Positions 1-5,566 of a stretch of 6,892 bases of DNA are shown in pieces. The stretch covers positions 1 to 6,892 of the forward strand of contig CAKURN010000075.1 of assembly GCA_934675695.1 (NCBI GenBank), given 5' to 3'. A model generated the notes under the pieces. The model was not told the origin of the DNA. It saw only the letters and a program-made list of their open reading frames with translations, and searched no databases. The stretch comes from an uncultured Candidatus Melainabacteria bacterium. Its GTDB lineage: Bacteria > Cyanobacteriota > Vampirovibrionia > Gastranaerophilales > Gastranaerophilaceae. Numbering within the stretch: the stretch's first letter is position 1; each line of letters opens with the position of its first letter. The position numbers and the translations under genes were made by a program.

Positions 1-1312
1 CTTCTGACAAAGCCAATACATCTTCATCACTCAATGCATAAATTTCTTGTAATCTGCTTTCTTCCGCCGCTTTATCAAATGGATGATTTGTCTTATCTAA
101 ATTACAGCTGTAACACAACATCTGCAAATTATCAGGTGTTGTAGTTCCATTAATTTGACCTGAGGCAGGAATTGGACTATATGGGACAATATGGTCACCT
201 GTCATTGCAGCATATTCAAAACGTTTTTTGCAATGCGGACATACGCCACGTTGTCTACAATACTGAGCCTTCTTATCTTTTTCAGAAAACGTTCTTCTGT
301 TTAATAGCTTAGGATCATCGTTGCCATTTGCTTTGGCAAGCACATATTCATAAATACCTTTCGTGCTTTCAAGATGCGAATTATTATCCCTACCGACATC
401 AGCACGAAGAAATGCAACTTCTCTTTCAAGAAGCGTAGCAGACATGGTATTATTTGTATGATACAAATTATACATAAAACCCCATTCAACCGCTTGCATA
501 TCTTTATTATATGTGGGAAATAACCTTTTAACCCATCTAATTACATTCTTAAAATATTCAAATAATTCATCAGCTGCTACAGTATCATTCCTATGGTTTT
601 TCATATAAGCAAGAATGTCTTCATCTTTTTTGCTGTTTATTTTCCAAGTTACAACTTTTTCATAAATAGTCTGTCTATCCCATTCACCTTTAATATAATC
701 ACTGCCCGATTTGCCATTTTGTATATCAAATGAATAGGCGTTTTTGCCATTCCTTATCTTTGTATCGACAAAGTACTTTTTAGCCAAAGTCGTACCACAA
801 CCGCATGCAATAGCAGATCTCATTTCTTGTCTAGTTAAGGGTTCACCAGCCGTATTAATTCTTTCAAACCAAGATAACTTTTCTTCCAGCGTATCTGCTT
901 CGCATATATAAACTGTGAACATATCATAATCAAGGAATTTAGTATTATCCACCAGTCCATCAAATTGAGTACCGTCTTCCATACCAAATTCATTATTCTT
1001 GAATTTACACATAGTAATAATTCTTTGCTGCCCATCAAGGCATTCGTATAAATTTTCTCCGGCCTGGTTAACCCCGATTTTTACCCAAAACATCACATTA
1101 ATCGGATAACCATGCATAATAGAATCTATCAAAGCTTCTTGCCTTTTGCCGCCGCCGTTAGAACCTTTATCCCATACAAATTCTCTTTGGTAAGCAGGTC
1201 TAACGTTTAATCTGCCATGAAAAGCTTCTACAGCTCCTGTTGCATAATCATTTATATACCCATCAACCAAATCCGACACTTTAATATTGGTTTGAGCTAC
1301 TATCTTCATCAT
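1..1312 (-). CDS. DUF262 (GmrSD-type) - HNH endonuclease, 3' end outside window
   Basis: Predicted restriction nuclease; 437 residues are visible and the frame is still open at base 1. The N-terminal half is a DUF262/GmrSD-type domain: a PAYQREFVW stretch (residues 39-47), the signature DGQQR (93-97) and FERINTAGEPLTRQE (149-163). In studied relatives (GmrS, BrxU) this domain binds or hydrolyses nucleotides and controls cleavage. The C-terminal part is a zinc-ribbon HNH nuclease: C358/C361 and C400/C403 as zinc ligands, D373-H374 and N395 of the HNH core, then N404 and K407. The HNH is of the ordinary type, not the DUF1524 version usual in GmrSD proteins. The start is ATG at 1312-1310 (a second ATG follows at once), two bases after the methyltransferase stop; GGAGAT at 1321-1326 serves as ribosome binding site. 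I infer that it is the restriction half of a restriction-modification pair with the upstream methyltransferase. The motifs past the HNH suggest that only a short C-terminus is missing. Confidence 0.9.
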   Translation of the reverse strand, partial: MMKIVAQTNIKVSDLVDGYINDYATGAVEAFHGRLNVRPAYQREFVWDKGSNGGGKRQEALIDSIMHGYPINVMFWVKIGVNQAGENLYECLDGQQRIITMCKFKNNEFGMEDGTQFDGLVDNTKFLDYDMFTVYICEADTLEEKLSWFERINTAGEPLTRQEMRSAIACGCGTTLAKKYFVDTKIRNGKNAYSFDIQNGKSGSDYIKGEWDRQTIYEKVVTWKINSKKDEDILAYMKNHRNDTVAADELFEYFKNVIRWVKRLFPTYNKDMQAVEWGFMYNLYHTNNTMSATLLEREVAFLRADVGRDNNSHLESTKGIYEYVLAKANGNDDPKLLNRRTFSEKDKKAQYCRQRGVCPHCKKRFEYAAMTGDHIVPYSPIPASGQINGTTTPDNLQMLCYSCNLDKTNHPFDKAAEESRLQEIYALSDEDVLALSE

Positions 1313-1314
1313 AA

Positions 1315-2559
1315 TTAATTATCTCCAAAACACTCAGGATGTGCTTTTATATAAGAATCTTTGAATTTAATAATTAGTCTTCCGTACGGCACAACTGGCT
1401 TCCCGTCTTTATAAAAATACATACGCCATACAGACGAATGTCCAGGTAAAGTTCTATCAATTTCTTTTGGGATTGGTGTAATTCCGAGTTCTTTGCCAAG
1501 TTTACCTATGCCAATTCCAATTATATCAAATTGATCAACACAGTATTTATCCATAAATGACACCGGAACCCCCATAAGTCCCTTATAATCACAAGGAATT
1601 TGAGTAACTTTATCCACATTAATGGCATCATAATTTGCGTACTTGTTATACATATCTTCGTGACCTTTGTACACAAATCCCAAATCTTGCGGTAACGCAG
1701 TATGTCGCTTTTCATGGTCAAGATTCGTATACCATCTGACTCCATTTACTCGCCAATATAACTTTTCATCTTTAATATAGGCATTTTTAGGATTTGACAT
1801 CTTTTCGGGGTTGTACAATTCTTTAGGTCCAACAAAATAAGTAGCACCACCATTAAAGCAAGTTACCCCCATCCATACTTTGCCTTGTAGGATATATGGA
1901 AAGAAGTCTTTATTCTGTACAGCATTTAGATTTCCTATAATTAAAAACTGTTTCTCGTATTTGATAAGTTGAGCGACATATTCCCTGAACAAACTAAAGG
2001 GCGGATTTGTAACAACAATATCAGATTCCTTTAAAAGTGAAATAGATGTCTCACTTCTAAAATCTCCTGCCTCATAATATAAATCTTTTTTTATGCTTCT
2101 ATTTTTACCATCAATCTTTTCTCGTGTAACAATTTGGATTTGTTTACCTTCTTCATCAAGAGCTGCATTCCCAATTAAAGGGGTCATTATCTTGCCACCC
2201 TCAGTTTCCAAAAAATACTTTGCACCTCTTATATCTAAATCTTTTTGTGTTCCAACCAAATATGCTTTCGTTTCTTTAACTCTCAATACATAAGGCATAT
2301 TGGGCTTTCCGATTTCCGTCCCTAAAATAAAGCTGGATTTATAACCAGTTGCAATTAATTCTTTTAAACCCAATCTATTAAAATTCATCAAAAAATACTT
2401 AACAAAATTCGATTCAAAAGGATCATCGCAATTACAAAAAACTACCTTGTTTTCAAATTTATCAGAATAATGACTCATTTCAGCTTGAATATCAGAAAGC
2501 TGAGTGTAAAACTCATCATTTTTAGCTTCTTTTGCTGCCGATAGAGCTACATTTGGCAT
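1315..2559 (-). CDS. EcoRI-family adenine-specific DNA methyltransferase
   Basis: Predicted N6-adenine DNA methyltransferase of the EcoRI-methylase family, transferring methyl from S-adenosylmethionine to adenine in a short recognition site, in the cytoplasm. Its N-terminus has the family pattern KNDEFYTQ (residues 13-20), HYSDKF (30-35), VVFCNCDDPFESNF (39-52) and LGLKELIATGYK (63-74), close to M.EcoRI as I remember it. The catalytic motif IV is NPPF at 185-188, in VVTNPPFSLF. A conserved C-terminal stretch reads GLMGVPVSFMDKY then QFDIIGIG (327-350). At 414 residues it is longer than M.EcoRI (about 325), so the recognition sequence cannot be assumed to be GAATTC. The start ATG at 2559-2557 has AAGGGG at 2565-2570, five bases away, and a good promoter further upstream. 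It is first in a two-gene unit with the DUF262-HNH nuclease. I infer that it protects host DNA from that nuclease. All key motifs are present, so it is probably active. Confidence 0.93.
   Translation of the reverse strand: MPNVALSAAKEAKNDEFYTQLSDIQAEMSHYSDKFENKVVFCNCDDPFESNFVKYFLMNFNRLGLKELIATGYKSSFILGTEIGKPNMPYVLRVKETKAYLVGTQKDLDIRGAKYFLETEGGKIMTPLIGNAALDEEGKQIQIVTREKIDGKNRSIKKDLYYEAGDFRSETSISLLKESDIVVTNPPFSLFREYVAQLIKYEKQFLIIGNLNAVQNKDFFPYILQGKVWMGVTCFNGGATYFVGPKELYNPEKMSNPKNAYIKDEKLYWRVNGVRWYTNLDHEKRHTALPQDLGFVYKGHEDMYNKYANYDAINVDKVTQIPCDYKGLMGVPVSFMDKYCVDQFDIIGIGIGKLGKELGITPIPKEIDRTLPGHSSVWRMYFYKDGKPVVPYGRLIIKFKDSYIKAHPECFGDN
1321..1326 (-). promoter_or_regulatory. Ribosome binding site of the nuclease, inside the methyltransferase gene
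   Basis: Read on the minus strand, GGAGAT forms the Gly-Asp codons just before the last Asn codon and the TAA stop of the methyltransferase. It lies 8 bases before the nuclease ATG. The junction reads TAA-TT-ATG, an arrangement typical of translational coupling, so the nuclease would be made mainly by ribosomes finishing the methyltransferase. Confidence 0.65.
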
Positions 2560-2564
2560 ATTAA

Positions 2565-2570
2565 CCCCTT
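2565..2570 (-). promoter_or_regulatory. Strong ribosome binding site of the methyltransferase
   Basis: AAGGGG on the minus strand, five bases before the ATG at 2559. It fixes the start codon and is one of the best Shine-Dalgarno sequences in the window. It implies efficient translation of the protective enzyme. Confidence 0.7.
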
Positions 2571-2591
2571 GTTATCAAAGTAATACAGTTC

Positions 2592-2620
2592 ATTATAAAA
2601 TAAAACTATTTTATAAACAA
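2592..2620 (-). promoter_or_regulatory. Sigma-70-type promoter of the restriction-modification cassette
   Basis: On the minus strand, a -35 box TTGTTT (2620-2615) is separated by exactly 17 bases from a perfect -10 box TATAAT (2597-2592). The predicted transcript start is near 2585, giving a leader of about 25 bases that contains the AAGGGG ribosome binding site. The promoter sits in the 123-base gap after rlmD, so the cassette can be transcribed on its own. Read-through from rlmD is also possible because no clear terminator is seen in that gap. Confidence 0.6.
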
Positions 2621-2682
2621 TAAAAAATTGCCACAGGAACTCTCTTTCATACAATTTATGTAAATAATAACAAAAGAATCTC

Positions 2683-4023
2683 TTATTTTTCCAAAACTGC
2701 AACGGTTTCGATATGATACGTATAAGGAAACAAATCCACACCTTGAATTGATTTTAATTTGAAATCATTTTCAATCAACAAATCAACATCTCTTTTTAGA
2801 GTTTCAGGATTACATGAAACATAAATTATATTTTTTGCAAGCTTCATAACCGCCTTTAATCCCTCTTTATCACAGCCGGAACGAGGCGGGTCAAGTATTA
2901 TATAATCAAATATTTTGTTTTCTTTTTCAAAATTCAAAAAGTGCTTTTTCGCATCTCCTGTTAAAATTTCGTAGTTTTTTATTTCATTTAGTTCAAAATT
3001 TTCTTTTGCAAATTTTGTTGCTTCTACATTTTGTTCAACCAATGTGATTGATTTTGCTTTTTCTTTTAAATAAATTCCAATAGCACCGACTCCGCCATAA
3101 GCATCCAGTATAGAAGAATCTTCTTTCACATTTTCTTTTACTATATCAAACAACTCAACTGTTGCGTATGGATTTACTTGAAAAAAGCTCACAGGGCCGA
3201 TTTTGTAGCGTCTATCTTTTAGGTTTTCTATAATAAAATCATCGCCTAAGATTTTTGTTGTGTTTTCGCTCAAGATAGAATTTGTTTTTTTAGGGTTAAA
3301 ATTTACAAAACAGCCTTTTATTATTGGAAATTCATTTTTTAATTTTTCAAAAAATGGTTTCAAATTTTTACTATCATATTTTTCTATATTCAAAACAAAA
3401 ACAACCAAAACACTATCTAGAGTAGAATTTATCCTAAATAATACATTTTTCAAAAGACCTTTGTGGTTTTTTTCGCTGTAGCAATCAAATTCCCAATTAT
3501 CGCGAATAAATTGAGTGATTTTGTTGATTATATCAGGCTGCATCGGGCAAAATTTTATATTAGTCAAATCATGGGAGTTGTTTTTAAAATATCCCATCAA
3601 AATTCTTTTAGAATTTTTGGTTTGACGAACGGGGTATTGGATTTTGTGACGATAAGCAAGTGTTTTTGGACTTTTTTTGAATGAAAGAAGGTTTGTTTTT
3701 ATGTTTTTGAAAATATCTTTTAAAACTTCTTGCTTTTGCTGAATTAAAAAATCATAATCGTAATTTTGCAATTGGCAACTGCCGCATGCATTATACAAAG
3801 GACAAAGGGGTTTTGTTCTATGAGATGAAGATTCTATTATTTCAACTATTTCTGCTCTTGCAAATTTCTTGTTTAAAGATGTAATTTTTGCTTTTACTTT
3901 ATCTCCAACAACGGCATTTTTTACAAATACAACAAACTTTTCTTCGCCAAAACGACAAAGCCCGTCGCCTCCATAAACCAATTTTTCTATCGTCAAATCT
4001 ACAGTATCACTTATTTTTAGCAT
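2683..4023 (-). CDS. rlmD: RlmD/RumA-type 23S rRNA (uracil-C5)-methyltransferase
   Basis: S-adenosylmethionine-dependent RNA methyltransferase that makes 5-methyluridine in 23S rRNA (U1939 in E. coli RlmD; some Gram-positive relatives also modify U747). With the ATG start it has 446 residues. A TRAM RNA-binding domain spans about residues 2-60. Four cysteines for a 4Fe-4S cluster follow: C74, C80, C83 and C159, matching the RumA spacing. Then come FFQVNP with Q282, the SAM-binding DAYGGVG (307-313), DPPRSG (378-383), the catalytic cysteine C404 in VSCNP, and the general-base E439 in HIETV. Nothing essential is missing. The ATG at 4023 lies two bases after the stop of the winged-helix gene, so the two form an operon. 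A TTG at 4035-4033 in the same frame is an alternative start adding four residues; it has a better placed AGG (about 5 bases upstream) but overlaps the upstream gene. Which of U1939 or U747 it targets cannot be told from sequence alone. Confidence 0.9.
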   Translation of the reverse strand: MLKISDTVDLTIEKLVYGGDGLCRFGEEKFVVFVKNAVVGDKVKAKITSLNKKFARAEIVEIIESSSHRTKPLCPLYNACGSCQLQNYDYDFLIQQKQEVLKDIFKNIKTNLLSFKKSPKTLAYRHKIQYPVRQTKNSKRILMGYFKNNSHDLTNIKFCPMQPDIINKITQFIRDNWEFDCYSEKNHKGLLKNVLFRINSTLDSVLVVFVLNIEKYDSKNLKPFFEKLKNEFPIIKGCFVNFNPKKTNSILSENTTKILGDDFIIENLKDRRYKIGPVSFFQVNPYATVELFDIVKENVKEDSSILDAYGGVGAIGIYLKEKAKSITLVEQNVEATKFAKENFELNEIKNYEILTGDAKKHFLNFEKENKIFDYIILDPPRSGCDKEGLKAVMKLAKNIIYVSCNPETLKRDVDLLIENDFKLKSIQGVDLFPYTYHIETVAVLEK

Positions 4024-4025
4024 AA

Positions 4026-4355
4026 TTAATAACAAAAATACCTATCAAAATCCACGTCCTCAAAAGAACTCAACAGTTGATAAATTTCGTCTTCTTCACT
4101 CATTCTTTGAAAATTGTACTCATCAAATTTCCACATTTTGGGATTTATCCCGCAACAACGAATGATATCATGTTCGTAGAGAATTTTTAGTTTCTTTTTT
4201 ACAACGTCCAAGCTCAGATTAACCCTTTTTGACAGTTCTACCGCCGTAATTCCTTTTTCGTTTGAATGTTTTTCAGGGGTCAAAAACATAAGCTCCAACC
4301 CGACGAGCTTTAGTTCTTTGTCTTCATTTTCATAATCATATTCAAACATATTCAT
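4026..4355 (-). CDS. Small winged helix-turn-helix protein
   Basis: A 109-residue cytoplasmic protein with a predicted winged helix-turn-helix, probably a DNA-binding regulator. Residues 35-68 (GITAVELSKRVNLSLDVVKK and onward to IIRCC) fit helix-turn-recognition helix followed by the start of a wing, as in ArsR/MarR-like folds; KMWKF (73-77) may be the second wing strand. Both ends are acidic (DYENEDKE; SEEDE and EDVDFD). The start is ATG at 4355-4353, because GGGG at 4362-4365 lies six bases upstream. The frame remains open to 4418, but the extra residues have no ribosome binding site and begin in the promoter region. It is the first gene of an operon with rlmD, ending two bases before the rlmD ATG. 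Its targets are unknown; control of its own operon or of the divergent HEAT-like gene is the simplest guess. I do not recognise a named family. Confidence 0.75.
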   Translation of the reverse strand: MNMFEYDYENEDKELKLVGLELMFLTPEKHSNEKGITAVELSKRVNLSLDVVKKKLKILYEHDIIRCCGINPKMWKFDEYNFQRMSEEDEIYQLLSSFEDVDFDRYFCY

Positions 4356-4380
4356 ATAATACCCCAAAATGAAATTTTTT

Positions 4381-4408
4381 TTAACAGAGGATATAAAGAT
4401 AGTATAAA
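4381..4408 (+). promoter_or_regulatory. Probable promoter of the HEAT-like gene
   Basis: TTAACA (4381-4386, one mismatch to TTGACA) and TATAAA (4403-4408, one mismatch to TATAAT) are 16 bases apart. The predicted start is near 4415, giving a leader of about 60 bases before the ATG at 4476. The 120-base gap must also hold the promoter of the divergent winged-helix/rlmD operon, for which I see only weak -10-like TATACT (4406-4401) with no convincing -35 box. Confidence 0.4.
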
Positions 4409-4475
4409 GAAAACGCATTTTTGTTTTTTTATTGTGTAAAATAATATCAATAGAAGAAAGTTAAGAGGAAGAAAA

Positions 4476-4778
4476 ATGCAAGCAGTTGTAAATTCTAACG
4501 TAGTGAAGCAAGAAAACATATCAGAAAAATTGGATTATTTACTAGGACAAGCAGACACAGTAACAAAAAATGATGTAGAAAACTCTATCGTTGCAATGGG
4601 CAACAAAGTAGTTAAATTTCTTGTTGAAAAACTTACAACTCTAAAAGGTTTGCAAAGAGGCATTGTTGCAATGAGTCTTATTAGAATTGGTGAAGGTTCT
4701 ATTGCTCCATTAAAAGAACTTGCTCTTGAACATGTTGAATATCAATGGATGGCAGATTATTTGTTATCAGAAATATAA
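4476..4778 (+). CDS. Small HEAT-repeat-like protein
   Basis: A 100-residue, probably soluble protein that looks like two HEAT-type helical hairpins. After a polar lead (1-34), residues 36-66 (NSIVAMGNKVVKFLVEKL, then a turn and RGIVAMSL) form one unit. Residues 68-98 (LIRIGEGSIAPLKELALE, then YQWMADYLLSE) form the second. The pattern of Gly after a hydrophobic helix (AMG, RIG) and Leu/Ile spacing is what HEAT/PBS-lyase-like repeats show; these usually serve as protein-binding scaffolds. No catalytic motif is seen and the partner is unknown. The start ATG has AGAGGAAG at 4464-4471 and a probable promoter upstream, and the gene ends at a strong terminator. It is therefore a well-equipped single-gene unit, divergent from the winged-helix/rlmD operon. 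No signal peptide or membrane segment is visible. Confidence 0.8.
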   Translation: MQAVVNSNVVKQENISEKLDYLLGQADTVTKNDVENSIVAMGNKVVKFLVEKLTTLKGLQRGIVAMSLIRIGEGSIAPLKELALEHVEYQWMADYLLSEI

Positions 4779-4798
4779 TTAAAACAAATTTAAAAACT

Positions 4799-4829
4799 AA
4801 AAGAAGTCTTTTTGAAGGCTTCTTTTTTT
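4799..4829. terminator. Bidirectional rho-independent terminator
   Basis: A 12-base-pair stem with one G-T wobble and a four-base loop: AAAAGAAGTCTT (4799-4810), loop TTTG (4811-4814), AAGGCTTCTTTT (4815-4826), then more T. On the minus strand the same stem is followed by AGTTTTT. It lies 20 bases after the HEAT-like stop and 5 bases after the stop of the convergent metallopeptidase gene, so it can end both transcripts. Confidence 0.85.
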
Positions 4830-4834
4830 ATTCT

Positions 4835-5401
4835 TTAATTTAATTTTGAATAAACAGGGTTTGCTGCAATTAGTTTTTGCACTCCTTGGATGCCGCCTTT
4901 TGCTCTGATTTTTGCTATATAGTTTTCTCTTTTTGCCAAAGGTTCGCTTGATGTAATGAGATTTTTATCTCTTTTAACAAACTCATTCCATGCCTGAGTT
5001 TCTGAAATCCAAGCTCTCAATTCTTCTGTTCTTGAATTTGTAAAAGTATGATGTTGGGATTCGTGAGCGATTAAACAAGCAATGCATTCAGGACTTGCAC
5101 TTCTGTGTTCATTGCTGATATAAATCACAAGCCCGTTGTCTTTTGTTTTTATAGTTACGGCTTCACAGTCTTTATAGCCATATACATTCAAATCCCTAAA
5201 CATAACCCTGATTGTTTTTCTTGTTGCATTTCTTCCGAGCAATATCGCAACAACATCACGTCTGTTTATTGATTCCAGGCTCGTTAGAGCTTTTGTTATT
5301 TTGGGATTTGTCGAAATCCTTGAATAATCTGTTGCAAATACATCTGATGTAAAAACAAAAATATTAAACAGGATTAATAATCCAACTACAAACTTTTTCA
5401 T
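4835..5401 (-). CDS. Secreted putative zinc metallopeptidase (HExxH)
   Basis: A 188-residue exported protein. Residues 1-23 are a classical signal peptide (MKK, a hydrophobic core, then VFA before T24). The mature part holds HESQH (113-117), the HExxH zinc-peptidase motif with H113, H117 as metal ligands and E114 as base. It is followed by TEELRAW (125-131) and SETQAW (133-138); a glutamate here (E126, E127 or E134) is the likely third ligand. The HExxH sits in a hydrophobic helix preceded by a strand (LVIYIS, 91-96), as in gluzincin-like folds. C79, C106 and C109 are present and could pair in an oxidising compartment. The protein is short for a protease, so it may be a minimal domain with a narrow substrate or an inactive binder. 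The ATG has no good Shine-Dalgarno (only AGAAAAAG), but the signal peptide fixes the start. It converges on the HEAT-like gene and shares its terminator. I cannot name its substrate. Confidence 0.85.
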   Translation of the reverse strand: MKKFVVGLLILFNIFVFTSDVFATDYSRISTNPKITKALTSLESINRRDVVAILLGRNATRKTIRVMFRDLNVYGYKDCEAVTIKTKDNGLVIYISNEHRSASPECIACLIAHESQHHTFTNSRTEELRAWISETQAWNEFVKRDKNLITSSEPLAKRENYIAKIRAKGGIQGVQKLIAANPVYSKLN

Positions 5402-5410
5402 CTTTTTCTA

Positions 5411-5452
5411 AACCGTTATTGTCATCTTATTTATACAAAATAAGTAACGGTT
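5411..5452 (-). promoter_or_regulatory. Bulged inverted repeat in the leader of the metallopeptidase gene
   Basis: AACCGTTA (5411-5418) pairs with TAACGGTT (5445-5452), and CTTATTT (5426-5432) pairs with AAATAAG (5438-5444) around a five-base loop. The two stems stack with a seven-base bulge (5419-5425) on one side only. In the minus-strand transcript the outer stem ends nine bases before the ATG at 5401, over the ribosome landing zone. It could be an RNA structure affecting translation, or a pair of protein-binding half-sites. Possible promoter boxes for this gene, TTGTAA (5493-5488) and TAAAGT (5470-5465) with 17 bases between, would place it in the leader, but they are weak. Confidence 0.45.
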
Positions 5453-5566
5453 GTTTTATTCAAAACTTTAGTATTTTAATTACTTTTTTACAAAAATTAA
5501 TATTAGCCCAAAATCCTGATTATTCTAGGAATTTATTTCATTTCAAAAAGAATTAAGATACATTTT

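Noticed and set aside
2093..2293. 66-codon plus-strand frame inside the methyltransferase gene
   Set aside because: Lies opposite a strongly conserved coding frame, has no ribosome binding site and no recognisable motif.
2655..2690. Possible terminator after rlmD
   Set aside because: On the minus strand AATAAGAGA can pair only poorly with TTTTGTTATT; the stem is weak, A-T only for most of its length, and has no proper T-tract.
2547..2741. 64-codon minus-strand frame across the gap between rlmD and the methyltransferase
   Set aside because: It overlaps the end of rlmD, the promoter and ribosome binding site of the cassette, and the first methyltransferase codons. It has no ribosome binding site and its composition is that of AT-rich non-coding DNA.
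4026..4355. Winged-helix gene as a controller (C) protein of the restriction cassette
   Set aside because: It is separated from the cassette by rlmD, is coupled to rlmD instead, and no C-box-like repeat is seen near the 2592-2620 promoter.
4356..4418. N-terminal extension of the winged-helix gene up to 4418
   Set aside because: The ATG at 4355 has GGGG six bases upstream, whereas the upstream start has none and lies within the divergent promoter region.
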